48,501 nt of DNA from Pseudomonadota bacterium (GCA_023419315.1 JAEZYE010000041.1:1-48501); one strand, 5' to 3'; positions 17,420 through 24,901 are shown, counted from the stretch's first letter. Program-made: numbers and translations. Notes: generated by a model from the letters alone, not told the origin.

Positions 17420-17710
17420 TCAGCCTCCGGACAGTGCCTGCATGACGTAGATCTCGGAGGCGTCCTCCACCGGCTGGCGCAGATCGCGCTTGTCGCGCAT
17501 CGGCTCGCCGTCGATGAAGATCGCCACGTGATGCCGCACCGCGGCGTGCTCGTCGAGCACGTAGCCGCGCAACACCGGATAGTGCTGGAACACCGTTCGC
17601 AGGGCGGCGTCCACGTCCGCCCCCGCGGCCTGCATGCGCAGTTCGCCGGACGGACGTTGATCGGGCGGCAACCAGCGCGTCAGCGCGGGCGCGAGTACGA
17701 CTTGGGCCAT
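17420..17710 (-). CDS. MoaD/ThiS-like ubiquitin-fold protein
   Basis: A 96-residue beta-grasp protein ending in Gly-Gly (A-L-S-G-G), the C-terminus that MoaD and ThiS need for adenylation and thiocarboxylate formation. The core is recognisable: D-V-D-A-A-L-R-T-V-F-Q-H-Y-P in the helix and H-H-V-A-I-F-I-D-G-E-P-M-R before D-A-S-E-I-Y-V-M. The frame is open upstream but the similarity starts at ATG 17710. No molybdenum cofactor or thiamine gene lies nearby; instead it is followed after one base by the BNR-repeat gene. It may therefore donate sulfur, or act as a ubiquitin-like tag, in a pathway specific to this pair. The activating enzyme is not in the window. Confidence 0.88.
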   Translation of the reverse strand: MAQVVLAPALTRWLPPDQRPSGELRMQAAGADVDAALRTVFQHYPVLRGYVLDEHAAVRHHVAIFIDGEPMRDKRDLRQPVEDASEIYVMQALSGG

Positions 17711-17795
17711 GCCGATCCCTGTGGAGTGGGTCGGCCGGAGGATAGCGCCCTGCCCGCGGCGCTGCATGCGGCAGCGCCGCGAGCGGGCGGACTGC

Positions 17796-18395
17796 TTACT
17801 GCGTGGACGCGTTCGAAGCGGTAGCCGCGGGCGCGGCCGACGGTCCGGCGTAATCCACCACCAGCGCAACGCGCCGGTTGTCGCGTCCGGCATCACCGGT
17901 CGCGCCCTCGCGCACCTGGCGATTGCGATCCTCGCCATAGCTCACGGCGCGGACCTGCGCGGCATTGAGTCCGCCGCTGGTGATCAGGTGATTGCGCACG
18001 GACTCGGCGCGGCGCTGGCCCAGGCGCTTGTTGAAAGCGGTCGAGCCGGCCGGGTCGGCGAAGCCTTCGACGGTGATGATGGCTTCGGAATGGCTTTCGC
18101 GTACGACGCGTGCGAAATCGTCCAGCAACGGCTTGTCCTGATCCGAAAGCATGGCGTCGCCGGTGGCGAAGTGCGCGCCGGTCTCCACGCGCGTGCGACC
18201 GGCCAGTTGCGTCACCAGCGCGTCGTGCTTCTGCGACAGGCTGTCCAGCTGTTGCTGCAGCCGCTGATCGGTGGCACGCAGTTCGGCGATGGTGCTGTCG
18301 AACTCGTCGCGCTTGATGTACTGCGAGCAGCCGGTAAGGGCCACGACCATCAGGCCGGTGGCGAACAGGACAGTGCGGGAAGTGCCGCTTGCCAT
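17796..18395 (-). CDS. OmpA-family peptidoglycan-binding lipoprotein
   Basis: A 199-residue predicted lipoprotein: signal 1-22 with lipobox A-L-T-G-C (Cys23), a coiled-coil stretch (about 35-75, heptads in E-L-R-A-T-D-Q-R-L-Q-Q-Q-L-D-S-L) and an OmpA C-terminal domain (about 85-185). The peptidoglycan-binding signature is visible in T-V-E-G-F-A-D-P-A-G-S and N-K-R-L-G-Q-R-R-A-E-S-V-R-N-H-L. The last 15 residues are Ala/Ser/Thr-rich. Like Pal or YiaD it would anchor the outer membrane to peptidoglycan. A 395-base non-coding stretch precedes it, holding two long-range inverted repeats that could lie in its promoter or leader. Confidence 0.9.
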   Translation of the reverse strand: MASGTSRTVLFATGLMVVALTGCSQYIKRDEFDSTIAELRATDQRLQQQLDSLSQKHDALVTQLAGRTRVETGAHFATGDAMLSDQDKPLLDDFARVVRESHSEAIITVEGFADPAGSTAFNKRLGQRRAESVRNHLITSGGLNAAQVRAVSYGEDRNRQVREGATGDAGRDNRRVALVVDYAGPSAAPAATASNASTQ

Positions 18396-18420
18396 GGGAA
18401 AGTCTCCTAGCAGGGATCCG

Positions 18421-18475
18421 ACGCGGCAGCGTTCGCGTGGGCTCTTGATTCGTTATCGAGTGGTCGCTGCCGCGT
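18421..18475. repeat. perfect 11-bp inverted repeat with 33-base loop
   Basis: ACGCGGCAGCG at 18421-18431 is matched by CGCTGCCGCGT at 18465-18475. It lies just upstream of the OmpA-like gene (start 18395) and would form a stem in its 5' leader if transcription starts beyond it, or act as paired protein sites on DNA. Confidence 0.6.
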
Positions 18476-18502
18476 GAACGTCCTCCACGCGCTGCATGCG
18501 CC

Positions 18503-18565
18503 GCGTGAAATTCCGGAACGCCCGGTTCAGCTTTCGGGTGAAGAGCATGCCAACCAATTTCACGC
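18503..18565. repeat. perfect 10-bp inverted repeat with 43-base spacing
   Basis: GCGTGAAATT at 18503-18512 is matched by AATTTCACGC at 18556-18565. The arms are AT-richer than the surroundings and look more like two operator half-sites or paired sites than like a terminator. The regulator is unknown. Confidence 0.55.
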
Positions 18566-18623
18566 TTTAACGACGGGCTCACCGGCATGAATGGGGCGCT
18601 CAAGAAGCCGGTGGGGGAGTCGA

Positions 18624-18629
18624 TATCCT
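18624..18629 (+). promoter_or_regulatory. -10-like hexamer TATCCT upstream of the leader ORF
   Basis: TATCCT lies 24 bases before the ATG of the 46-codon ORF, which would give a leader holding its GAGGGAG ribosome binding site. No good -35 box is seen. Confidence 0.25.
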
Positions 18630-18653
18630 CCTTGACCGTCCGAGGGAGATCCC

Positions 18654-18794
18654 ATGCGGCCTTTGCCTGCCGCCAGAGCACGGGTGCTCCGTCACGTCAT
18701 CCGCGGACGTGGGCATCCTCCGTACCCGCACCGTCGCCCGACAGAGGCGCGCGGCAGGCAGGGTGCGTGCCGGGCATCGGGATCGCCGCGATGA
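18654..18794 (+). CDS. possible 46-residue leader peptide coupled to the cyclase gene
   Basis: An ORF of 46 codons begins 7-8 bases after a strong GAGGGAG sequence and ends with a TGA that overlaps the start codon of the next gene (ATGA at 18791-18794). The product is very basic (many Arg, some Pro and Gly) with no membrane segment. The downstream cyclase/phosphodiesterase has no good ribosome binding site of its own, so translation of this ORF could feed ribosomes into it. The composition is not clearly protein-like, so the ORF may matter for coupling rather than for its product. Alternatively it is chance. Confidence 0.35.
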   Translation: MRPLPAARARVLRHVIRGRGHPPYPHRRPTEARGRQGACRASGSPR

Positions 18795-21466
18795 AGCAAC
18801 CGATCGACGCTTCGCCCTGGGAGCCCGCGGCGCGCCACGATGACGGGCCCGATTTCCTGCTTGGTTTCCCGCCGTTCGCGTGGGCGATGGCGGTGCTGTT
18901 CATCGGGCTCGGCTTCACCGTGTGGCTCGTTTCGCGCGAGTGGAACGACATGCAGGCACGCGCGCAGAGCTATCAGCGCGAAGTGGCCGATGATGCTTCG
19001 CGCCAGTTGCGGGTGCCGCTGGACGCCGCCGCCGCCGAATTGCGTGCGATGCAGACCGTGTTCCTCGCCAACGACCACATGGATCAGGAGCGTTTCAGCC
19101 AGGTCACCGCCAATCTCCAGCGCCAGCGCCCGTGGTCAGCGCGGCTCGCCACCGCGTTCGCCAGCCGCGAGCAGGGCGCGGACGGACGCACCCATTACCG
19201 CTACCAGTACGTCACGCCGCTGCGCGGCAACGAAGTACTGCTGGGCCTGGATATCGCCTCGCAGCAGGAAAACCTGATCGCACTGGAGCACGCGCGCGAC
19301 AGCAACTGGACGACCCTTTCGGCGCCATTCCCGCTGCGCCAGGCGCTGCCCGACGGTGAAGTGAATCCACTCGGCATCACCATTCGCCTGCCCGTCTATT
19401 CCAACGGAAAACAGCCCACCTCGCGTGCGCAACGGCGTGCACGGGAAATCGGCGCCCTCGCGGTGAGCCTGCGCCTTGCGCCGATGATCAACGAAGCGCT
19501 GCGCGGCGAAGTGCTCGATACCTTCCGCGTCAGCGTGCGCGACACGCATGCGCCCGCCACGCAGCCCTTCTTCGATTCCGGCGCCGATACACAGGCCGAT
19601 GCGTCCACGTACACGCAATACCTGGACTTCGGCCAGCGACGCTGGGAAATCCGCATGGTGCCGCGGCCGGCCGCCTACGACAGTGAGCGCCTGCAGGTGG
19701 TGCTGACCACCGGCAGCGCCATCAGCGTGCTGATCGCCTTGCTGCTGTGGTCGTTGACCACCACGCGCAGCCGCGCGATTGCGCTTGGCAATGAAATGAG
19801 CGCGCGCTTCCGCGAGAGCGAGGCGCGCTTTCGCACGCTCAACGAACTGCTGCCGGCACTGGTGCTGGTGTCCGATGGCGATGGCCGCATCCTGCACGCC
19901 AACCAGGCAGCGCGCATGCGGCTGGGCGACGTCGTCACCGCCGGCGTTCCTCTGACCGCCTTGTTCTCGGATCCGCAACTGCGCGAGCGCGTGCGCCAGC
20001 CGGTGCAATCCGGTGAATACTGGGACAGCGTCGAAGCGCAGATGCTCGGCCTGGGCGGCGCTGAGTTCTGGGCCGCCACCTCGATCGCGCGCGTGGAAGT
20101 GGGCGGCGAGCCGCGCCTGCTGATGGTCGCCACGGATATCTCCGAACAGCGCGAACTGACCGAACGCCTGAGCTACCAGGCCACGCACGACGCGCTCACC
20201 GAGTTGTACAACCGGCGCGAGTTCGAACGCCGGGTCGAGCAGGCGCTGGCGGATCGCCGCGACGGCGGACGCCCCTGCGCGTTGCTGTACATCGATCTGG
20301 ACCAGTTCAAGCTGATCAACGACATCTCCGGCCACACCGCCGGCGATCAATTGCTGGCGCAGCTCGCGCTGGCGATGCGACTGCAGCTGCGCGGCGACGA
20401 CATGCTCGCGCGCCTGGGCGGCGACGAATTCGGCTTGCTTGCGTTCGATCTGGACATGGCGGGCACGCGCGCGCTTGCCGAACGCCTGCGCGCCGGCATC
20501 GAATCGCAGATGTTCGTGTGGCAGGAACGCACGTACACGGTGAGCGCGAGCATCGGCGTCGTGGTCGTCGAACAGGGCGACCCGACGTTGAAGGACGTGC
20601 TCGCCTGGGCCGACACCGCCTGCTATGTCGCCAAGGAAAACGGCCGCAACCGTGTGCACGTCTATCGCGAGGATGACGAAACCACGCGCCGCTACGGCGA
20701 GATGGAATGGGCCAATCGGTTGCGCTGGGCGCTGGACGAACAGCGCCTGCTGCTGGACTACCAGGAGATCGTGCCGCTGGACGGACGTCGCGGCGAAGGC
20801 GCGCGCGTGGAGCTGCTGTTGCGTCTGCGTGACGAGGATGGCCGTGTCGTATTGCCCGGCGCGTTCCTGCCGGCGGCCGAACGCTACGGCCTGATGCCGA
20901 TGGTGGATCGCTGGGTCATCCGCACCGCGCTGGCGCATCTGGGCGAACTGCATGCGCAGGGCCGTGATCTGCAGCAATGCGCCATCAATCTGTCCGGCGC
21001 CAGCATCGAGGACGATGATCTGGCGGATTACATCCTCGGTCTCATCGAAGAGCACGGCATCAAGCCATCGTGCCTGTGTTTCGAGATCACCGAAACCGTC
21101 GCCGTGCGCAGCCTGCTGAAGGTGGTCGGCGTGGTCGAGCGCCTGCGCAGCGCCGGCTGCCGCATTGCGCTGGACGATTTCGGCGCGGGCATGTCCTCGT
21201 TCGGCTACCTGAAGAATCTGCCGGTGGACGTCATCAAGATCGACGGCAGCTTCATCCGCGATCTGGAAACCGATCCGATGAGCCGCACCATCGTCAGCGC
21301 CATCGTGCAGATTGGCCACCAGCGCGGATTGAGCGTGGTGGCCGAATGGGTGGGCAGTGCTTCGGTCGCCCTGGCGCTGAGCGAACTCGGTGTGGACTAC
21401 GGGCAGGGCATGGCCCTGCACACGCCGGAACGCGTCAGCTTCCAGCGCGTGCGCGAGGCGGCCTGA
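18791..21466 (+). CDS. membrane-bound CHASE-PAS-GGDEF-EAL c-di-GMP protein
   Basis: An 891-residue sensor. Order: TM1 (29-48), a periplasmic CHASE-type ligand-binding region (about 65-290), TM2 (301-322), PAS (345-450), GGDEF (about 460-625) and EAL (about 635-885). GGDEF is intact at 543-547 with an I-site R-x-x-D at 534-537. In the EAL domain the signature reads E-L-L (674-676), and the other catalytic positions are present: N733 in I-N-L-S, E765 in F-E-I-T-E-T, D795-D796 in D-D-F-G-A-G, K816 in I-K-I-D-G, E852 in A-E-W-V and Q872. The second Glu of the A-E-x-V-E motif is Gly. Either activity is possible. The frame is open upstream to 18587, but the family-like sequence begins at ATG 18791. 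Confidence 0.92.
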   Translation: MKQPIDASPWEPAARHDDGPDFLLGFPPFAWAMAVLFIGLGFTVWLVSREWNDMQARAQSYQREVADDASRQLRVPLDAAAAELRAMQTVFLANDHMDQERFSQVTANLQRQRPWSARLATAFASREQGADGRTHYRYQYVTPLRGNEVLLGLDIASQQENLIALEHARDSNWTTLSAPFPLRQALPDGEVNPLGITIRLPVYSNGKQPTSRAQRRAREIGALAVSLRLAPMINEALRGEVLDTFRVSVRDTHAPATQPFFDSGADTQADASTYTQYLDFGQRRWEIRMVPRPAAYDSERLQVVLTTGSAISVLIALLLWSLTTTRSRAIALGNEMSARFRESEARFRTLNELLPALVLVSDGDGRILHANQAARMRLGDVVTAGVPLTALFSDPQLRERVRQPVQSGEYWDSVEAQMLGLGGAEFWAATSIARVEVGGEPRLLMVATDISEQRELTERLSYQATHDALTELYNRREFERRVEQALADRRDGGRPCALLYIDLDQFKLINDISGHTAGDQLLAQLALAMRLQLRGDDMLARLGGDEFGLLAFDLDMAGTRALAERLRAGIESQMFVWQERTYTVSASIGVVVVEQGDPTLKDVLAWADTACYVAKENGRNRVHVYREDDETTRRYGEMEWANRLRWALDEQRLLLDYQEIVPLDGRRGEGARVELLLRLRDEDGRVVLPGAFLPAAERYGLMPMVDRWVIRTALAHLGELHAQGRDLQQCAINLSGASIEDDDLADYILGLIEEHGIKPSCLCFEITETVAVRSLLKVVGVVERLRSAGCRIALDDFGAGMSSFGYLKNLPVDVIKIDGSFIRDLETDPMSRTIVSAIVQIGHQRGLSVVAEWVGSASVALALSELGVDYGQGMALHTPERVSFQRVREAA

Positions 21467-21493
21467 TCCGCGCGCACTCCCCCTGATGCACTT

Positions 21494-22471
21494 CTACAGT
21501 CCGTGTCCTTCGGCCGGCACCGGCACCGGCTTGATGCGCACCGCCCACAGCACGCCCGCGATGAGCAACGCGATGCCGGCCAGCGTCAGCAGCGGCGGCA
21601 TCGATCCACGCAGTACGAACGCATAGCCCAGTGCGGCGAGCGTTTCGAACACGATCAGCTGTCCCGCCAGCGCGGTCGGCAGGCGCTGGCTGGCCTGGTT
21701 CCAGCACAGCGTGCCGAGCCACGACGCGAGCAGGCCGATGAGGATCATCAGTGCGATGAAATGCTCCGGGCGCGGACCGGCCGGCATCGGGAAGGTATCG
21801 CCGCGCGCGCTTTGCCAGGCCCACAGCAACAGATAGCCGACGATCGCCAGAGGCAGCGTCGCCACGCCCTGCGCCGTGGCCCACGCACGCGGATTGCGAT
21901 CCGGATGCGCGCGCAGCCAATCGGCATTGCGCAGCGGATACCACGTCCAGCAGGCCACCGCGATCACCGCCAGAAGGCCACCGGCCAGGTAGCGCCCGAC
22001 ATCGATGTCGGCCGAATCCATGGCGGCCAGCTCCGCACGATTGACGCAGGCGATGCCCGCGCCGATCAGCAGCAGCGACGGCAGCAGCCGGAACCACGGC
22101 AGGCGGCCGTCACGACGCGCATTGCGCAGGTTGGCGCTGATCGCGATCACCACCGGCAAGGTGCCAATGATCATCGTCGGCACGGGCGCGCCGGCACGCT
22201 GGATCGCGCTGGCCAGGCAGAAGTAGTACAGCAGGTTGCCGATCAGGGAGAGTTTCAGCGCTTCACGCCAGTCGGCCCCGCGCAGGCGCCGCAGCTCGGC
22301 GCGATCGAACCAGGCCAGCGGCAAGGCGATCAGCCCGAAGGCGACATAGCGTCCGACCGATTGCAGTGCGGCCGGATACTCGGGCAGCAGCAAGGGTGAA
22401 ACGAAGACGAGGCCCCACAACAGCCCCGCCGCCAGTGCATACAGAACGCCCACCCACATCGCCGCCGCCAT
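21494..22471 (-). CDS. EamA/DMT-family transporter
   Basis: A 325-residue inner-membrane protein with ten predicted helices in two EamA repeats: G-V-L-Y-A-L-A-A-G-L-L-W-G-L-V-F-V near the start and L-L-A-S-W-L-G-T-L-C-W-N-Q-A-S-Q-R-L-P-T-A-L-A-G in the second half (given in part). It differs clearly from the transporter at 683, so they are not recent duplicates. Substrate unknown. ATG 22459 (M-W-V-G) is an alternative start. It converges on the cyclase gene, with 27 bases between stops. Confidence 0.9.
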   Translation of the reverse strand: MAAAMWVGVLYALAAGLLWGLVFVSPLLLPEYPAALQSVGRYVAFGLIALPLAWFDRAELRRLRGADWREALKLSLIGNLLYYFCLASAIQRAGAPVPTMIIGTLPVVIAISANLRNARRDGRLPWFRLLPSLLLIGAGIACVNRAELAAMDSADIDVGRYLAGGLLAVIAVACWTWYPLRNADWLRAHPDRNPRAWATAQGVATLPLAIVGYLLLWAWQSARGDTFPMPAGPRPEHFIALMILIGLLASWLGTLCWNQASQRLPTALAGQLIVFETLAALGYAFVLRGSMPPLLTLAGIALLIAGVLWAVRIKPVPVPAEGHGL

Positions 22472-22630
22472 CGCCTGCCAGGGAAACCGCGCAATCTAGG
22501 CCAATGCGCCGCGGATGTCGCCTCACAGTGTTCGCTCGCGTGGCCGCCACGCTGCCCGGCCTGCGTTTTTCTGAAGGACAGGGGTTGCCAAAGCACAGCG
22601 GCAGGCACGGGCCGGCCGGGAGAGTTCCGC

Positions 22631-22732
22631 ATGAAGACTTGTTACGCACGCCCGCTGCACTGGCTGGCGATGCTGGGGTGCACGCTGCTTGGCGCAAGCA
22701 TCGCCATCAGCCTGAGCGCCGTGTTCGGTTGA
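22631..22732 (+). CDS. candidate 33-residue single-helix membrane protein
   Basis: A 33-codon ORF preceded by GGGAGAG about 6 bases before its ATG. It starts M-K-T-C-Y-A-R-P, positively charged, and is followed by one hydrophobic helix (W-L-A-M-L-G-C-T-L-L-G-A-S-I-A-I-S-L) and a Gly end. This is the classic layout of a small inner-membrane protein. It sits alone between a divergent transporter and the DUF1801 gene 73 bases downstream. No family recognised; small size keeps confidence moderate. Confidence 0.5.
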   Translation: MKTCYARPLHWLAMLGCTLLGASIAISLSAVFG

Positions 22733-22805
22733 AGCCGCGCCGGCCTTGATCCGGCCGCGGCGCCGGATCCCGTACCATCGCGACTCCTCCGACGGAGCCC
22801 TGCGC

Positions 22806-23297
22806 ATGGCCGGTACGACTTCGAAAGCCGCAAGGAAGAAGCCCGCCCCACCCGCCAGCAAACGCGCCGGTGATTCGCCGCAACCGGGAACGTCGGCGCC
22901 CGTGCTGCTGTCCGGCGGCAATCCGCAGATTCCGAAAGGCGAAGGCGATGCGCCCGTGCAAGCGTGGATTGCCGCGGCGCCGGGATGGAAAAGCGAGGCC
23001 GGCAAGCGCATCGATGCGCTGATCGTCCGCGCCGTGCCGCATGTCCACAAGGCCGTGAAGTGGAACTCGCCGCTCTACGGCATCGAGGGCGATGGCTGGT
23101 TCCTGAGCATGCATTGCTTCAATCGCTACATCAAAGTCGCCTTCCTGCGCGGCGCGGATCTGGATCCGCCGCCGCCGGTCGCATCCAGGACCCCGCATAC
23201 GCGCTACCTCCACGTGCATGAAGACGTGGCGCTCGACGAAGCCCGCTTCACCGATTGGGTGAAACAGGCCAGTCGCCTGCCCGGCGAACGCATGTAA
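22806..23297 (+). CDS. DUF1801-domain protein
   Basis: A 163-residue cytoplasmic protein. The first 45 residues are Lys/Ala/Pro-rich and disordered; the rest is a DUF1801 domain with I-D-A-L-I-V-R-A-V-P-H-V-H-K-A-V-K-W-N-S-P-L-Y-G (in part) and the strand W-F-L-S-M-H-C-F-N-R-Y-I-K-V-A-F. The K-W-x-x-P-x-Y/W core is the hallmark of the family, whose function is not established (an iron-chaperone-like fold has been noted for relatives such as YdhG). It is followed 33 bases later by a second DUF1801 gene, probably in one transcript. Confidence 0.88.
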   Translation: MAGTTSKAARKKPAPPASKRAGDSPQPGTSAPVLLSGGNPQIPKGEGDAPVQAWIAAAPGWKSEAGKRIDALIVRAVPHVHKAVKWNSPLYGIEGDGWFLSMHCFNRYIKVAFLRGADLDPPPPVASRTPHTRYLHVHEDVALDEARFTDWVKQASRLPGERM

Positions 23298-23330
23298 TTC
23301 CCTTCCACCCTCGCCCCTCATCCCATCGCC

Positions 23331-23762
23331 ATGAAGAAGACACCGGACACCGCCGGCACCGCGCCGCAGGAGAGCGCTTCCCGCCTGATCGACGCACGCA
23401 TCGCCGCGCTCGATGACTGGCGCGGCAGGACACTGGCGCACGTGCGCGAGCTGATCCACCAGGCCGACCCCGAGGTCATCGAGGAATGGAAATGGCGCGG
23501 GGTTCCGGTGTGGTCGCACGCCGGCATCCTCTGCACCGGTGAAAGCTACAGACAGGCGGTCAAGCTGACGTTCGCCAAAGGCGCTTCGCTGGATGACCCC
23601 GCCGGCCTCTTCAACGCGAGCCTCGACGGCAACACACGTCGCGCGATTGATCTGCACGAAGGCGATCGGCTTGACGCGAAGGCATTCCAGACGCTGATCC
23701 GCGCAGCGGTCGCACTCAACCTGTCGAAGCCCGCGCGCCCGCGCGCGAAAAAGCCGGCGTGA
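23331..23762 (+). CDS. second DUF1801-domain protein
   Basis: A 143-residue paralogue-like DUF1801 protein: L-A-H-V-R-E-L-I-H-Q-A-D-P-E-V-I-E-E-W-K-W-R-G-V-P-V-W holds the family core, followed by Y-R-Q-A-V-K-L-T-F-A-K-G-A-S-L. The C-terminus is a basic Ala/Pro/Arg/Lys tail. Outside the core it is only distantly similar to the neighbour at 22806, so the tandem pair is old or the genes were brought together. Its end overlaps a terminator hairpin and it converges with the SpoIIAA-like gene, with only nine bases between. Confidence 0.87.
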   Translation: MKKTPDTAGTAPQESASRLIDARIAALDDWRGRTLAHVRELIHQADPEVIEEWKWRGVPVWSHAGILCTGESYRQAVKLTFAKGASLDDPAGLFNASLDGNTRRAIDLHEGDRLDAKAFQTLIRAAVALNLSKPARPRAKKPA

Positions 23763-23780
23763 TCCGGCCGCTTACGCCGG
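23748..23780 (-). terminator. intrinsic terminator of the SpoIIAA-like gene
   Basis: Stem CCGGCGT (23754-23760) / ACGCCGG (23774-23780), 7 bp with a 13-base loop, followed on the minus strand by C and five T (AAAAA at 23748-23752 on the plus strand). The stop codons of both converging genes lie in or beside the hairpin. Confidence 0.6.
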
Positions 23781-24170
23781 TACGTCGTCCCGATCCTCGG
23801 CACGCAGTTCAGCGGCCCATGCCAATGCGGCGTCCGCTTCATTCGAGCTGAAAGCGCGCACCTCGGTGGACGGCAGCACATGGCCGGCCAGTTCCGAAAT
23901 GCGGCCCAGCCATTCCTGGTCGGTGACCACCGCCGCGCGCGCGAAGCGGGAGTATTCGCCGAGCTTGGACAGCGCGTAACGCAGGTCTTTCCCCATTGCT
24001 TCGGCGCTCAGGCCGTTCATGGCGCTCAGGTCGGCGAGCACGGCGATGCGGCGGTACTCGGCCAGCCGCGATTCCATCTCCGCGATGCAGCGGTCGTAGT
24101 CCTCGCCGGTCAAGGTGCCGGAAAAGCGGAACGCCGCCACATGCGGCGGGGCGGCAATGGGTTCAATCAT
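23772..24170 (-). CDS. SpoIIAA-like (STAS-fold) protein
   Basis: A 132-residue soluble protein with the SpoIIAA-like/STAS pattern: an early strand pair A-A-F-R-F-S-G-T-L-T-G-E-D-Y-D-R-C-I, the strand R-I-A-V-L-A-D-L-S-A-M-N-G and the following helix, then A-A-V-V-T-D-Q-E-W-L-G-R-I-S and a final E-A-D-A-A-L-A-W-A. Members of this group are common small proteins of unknown role, some proposed to bind lipids. There is no kinase or phosphatase gene nearby to support an anti-anti-sigma function. Monocistronic, with its own intrinsic terminator. Confidence 0.85.
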   Translation of the reverse strand: MIEPIAAPPHVAAFRFSGTLTGEDYDRCIAEMESRLAEYRRIAVLADLSAMNGLSAEAMGKDLRYALSKLGEYSRFARAAVVTDQEWLGRISELAGHVLPSTEVRAFSSNEADAALAWAAELRAEDRDDVPA

Positions 24171-24246
24171 GAGTGGACTCCGTTGTCATGGCGCCCGACG
24201 CTAGCCATGCCGGCGTCGCGGCGCCGTCAACGCGCCCGTGCGCCAC

Positions 24247-24762
24247 TCAATCGATGCGGTAGACGCGCGCTTTCGGCGCGTCTTCGTGCACTTGCAGGAA
24301 CCATCGGCCGGCGACACCCGGCACCACGACGACTTCCGGATCCTGCAATGGCTTCGACAAGTGCATCTGGCCCTTCAGGACTTTCCATTGCTGGCCGTTG
24401 GCGAGCACGAACACGGTGCCCGGTTCCCAGCCGGCAACCGTGCCGGCGAGCCGGCTGCGGATGGGCTCGTCATTGAATCCGATCAGCGATTCGGAACGCG
24501 CCGGATCCTCACGCCCGGCATCCGCGGCGTTCGCGGACGGACGCCCCACGGTTTCCTGCGGCGTCGTTTGCGGCGTGGTCTCGGCCAGCAGGCGGTTGAG
24601 CAATGCAAGCTGTTCGGCCGTCAGCGTATCGAGCCCCGTCGCCTTCATCTGTTCGGCGCTCAAGCGCTGCTCGATCGCGCGATAAGCGGGCTCGGCCGCG
24701 TGGCCGGATGACACCAGCGCGGACAACAGCAGCACACACCCGATTGCGATTCTCGACTTCAT
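24247..24762 (-). CDS. secreted protein of unknown function, possible Pho-regulon member
   Basis: A 171-residue exported protein: signal peptide 1-22 ending S-G-H-A-A. The mature start (E-P-A-Y-R-A-I-E-Q-R-L-S-A-E-Q-M-K-A-T-G, in part, through L-L-N-R-L-L) is helical and repeats the S/T-A-E-Q theme twice, then comes a low-complexity Thr/Pro stretch and a beta-rich C-terminal domain (about 105-171) with G-T-V-F-V-L-A-N-G-Q-Q-W-K-V. I know no function. Two Pho-box-like sites lie 61 and 122 bases upstream of the ATG in the right orientation, so expression under phosphate starvation is plausible. The ATG at 24762 is chosen because the signal peptide begins there. Confidence 0.82.
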   Translation of the reverse strand: MKSRIAIGCVLLLSALVSSGHAAEPAYRAIEQRLSAEQMKATGLDTLTAEQLALLNRLLAETTPQTTPQETVGRPSANAADAGREDPARSESLIGFNDEPIRSRLAGTVAGWEPGTVFVLANGQQWKVLKGQMHLSKPLQDPEVVVVPGVAGRWFLQVHEDAPKARVYRID

Positions 24763-24822
24763 GCTGCGCTCCGGCGCGTTGGGCCGCACATTGCGGTTCG
24801 ATGAAGATCCTGCGTCGCCACG

Positions 24823-24840
24823 ATGACACGGCGATGACAG
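24823..24840 (-). promoter_or_regulatory. Pho-box-like direct repeat (proximal)
   Basis: On the minus strand the 18 bases read CTGTCAT-CGCC-GTGTCAT, two 7-mers on an 11-base period that match the PhoB consensus half-site CTGTCAT at 7/7 and 6/7. Ten bases downstream is CAGGAT, a possible weak -10 box, at the usual PhoB spacing. Confidence 0.55.
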
Positions 24841-24883
24841 CGGACGTCCGGCCGTTGCGGGCCGCAAGGGTCCTGCGCGGGTC

Positions 24884-24901
24884 ATGACACGGGCATGACG
24901 G
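24884..24901 (-). promoter_or_regulatory. Pho-box-like direct repeat (distal)
   Basis: On the minus strand the bases read CCGTCAT-GCCC-GTGTCAT, matching the half-site at 6/7 and 6/7 on the same 11-base period, 61 bases upstream of the proximal site and in the same orientation. Confidence 0.5.

Larger units (their letters stand above)
18396..18790. other. 395-base region without a firm gene
   Basis: This stretch separates the OmpA-like lipoprotein (minus) from the CHASE-GGDEF-EAL gene (plus) and must hold promoters for both. It contains two perfect inverted repeats with long loops (18421-18475 and 18503-18565) and a 46-codon ORF (18654-18794) with a strong ribosome binding site. I see no tRNA, riboswitch or mobile element in it. 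Confidence 0.6.

Noticed and set aside
19136..21421. 761-codon open frame on the minus strand
   Set aside because: Antisense to the CHASE-PAS-GGDEF-EAL gene, with shadow-type composition and no domain.
22806..23762. Recent tandem duplication of DUF1801 genes
   Set aside because: The two proteins share only the family core and differ in length and termini, so they are not a recent copy.
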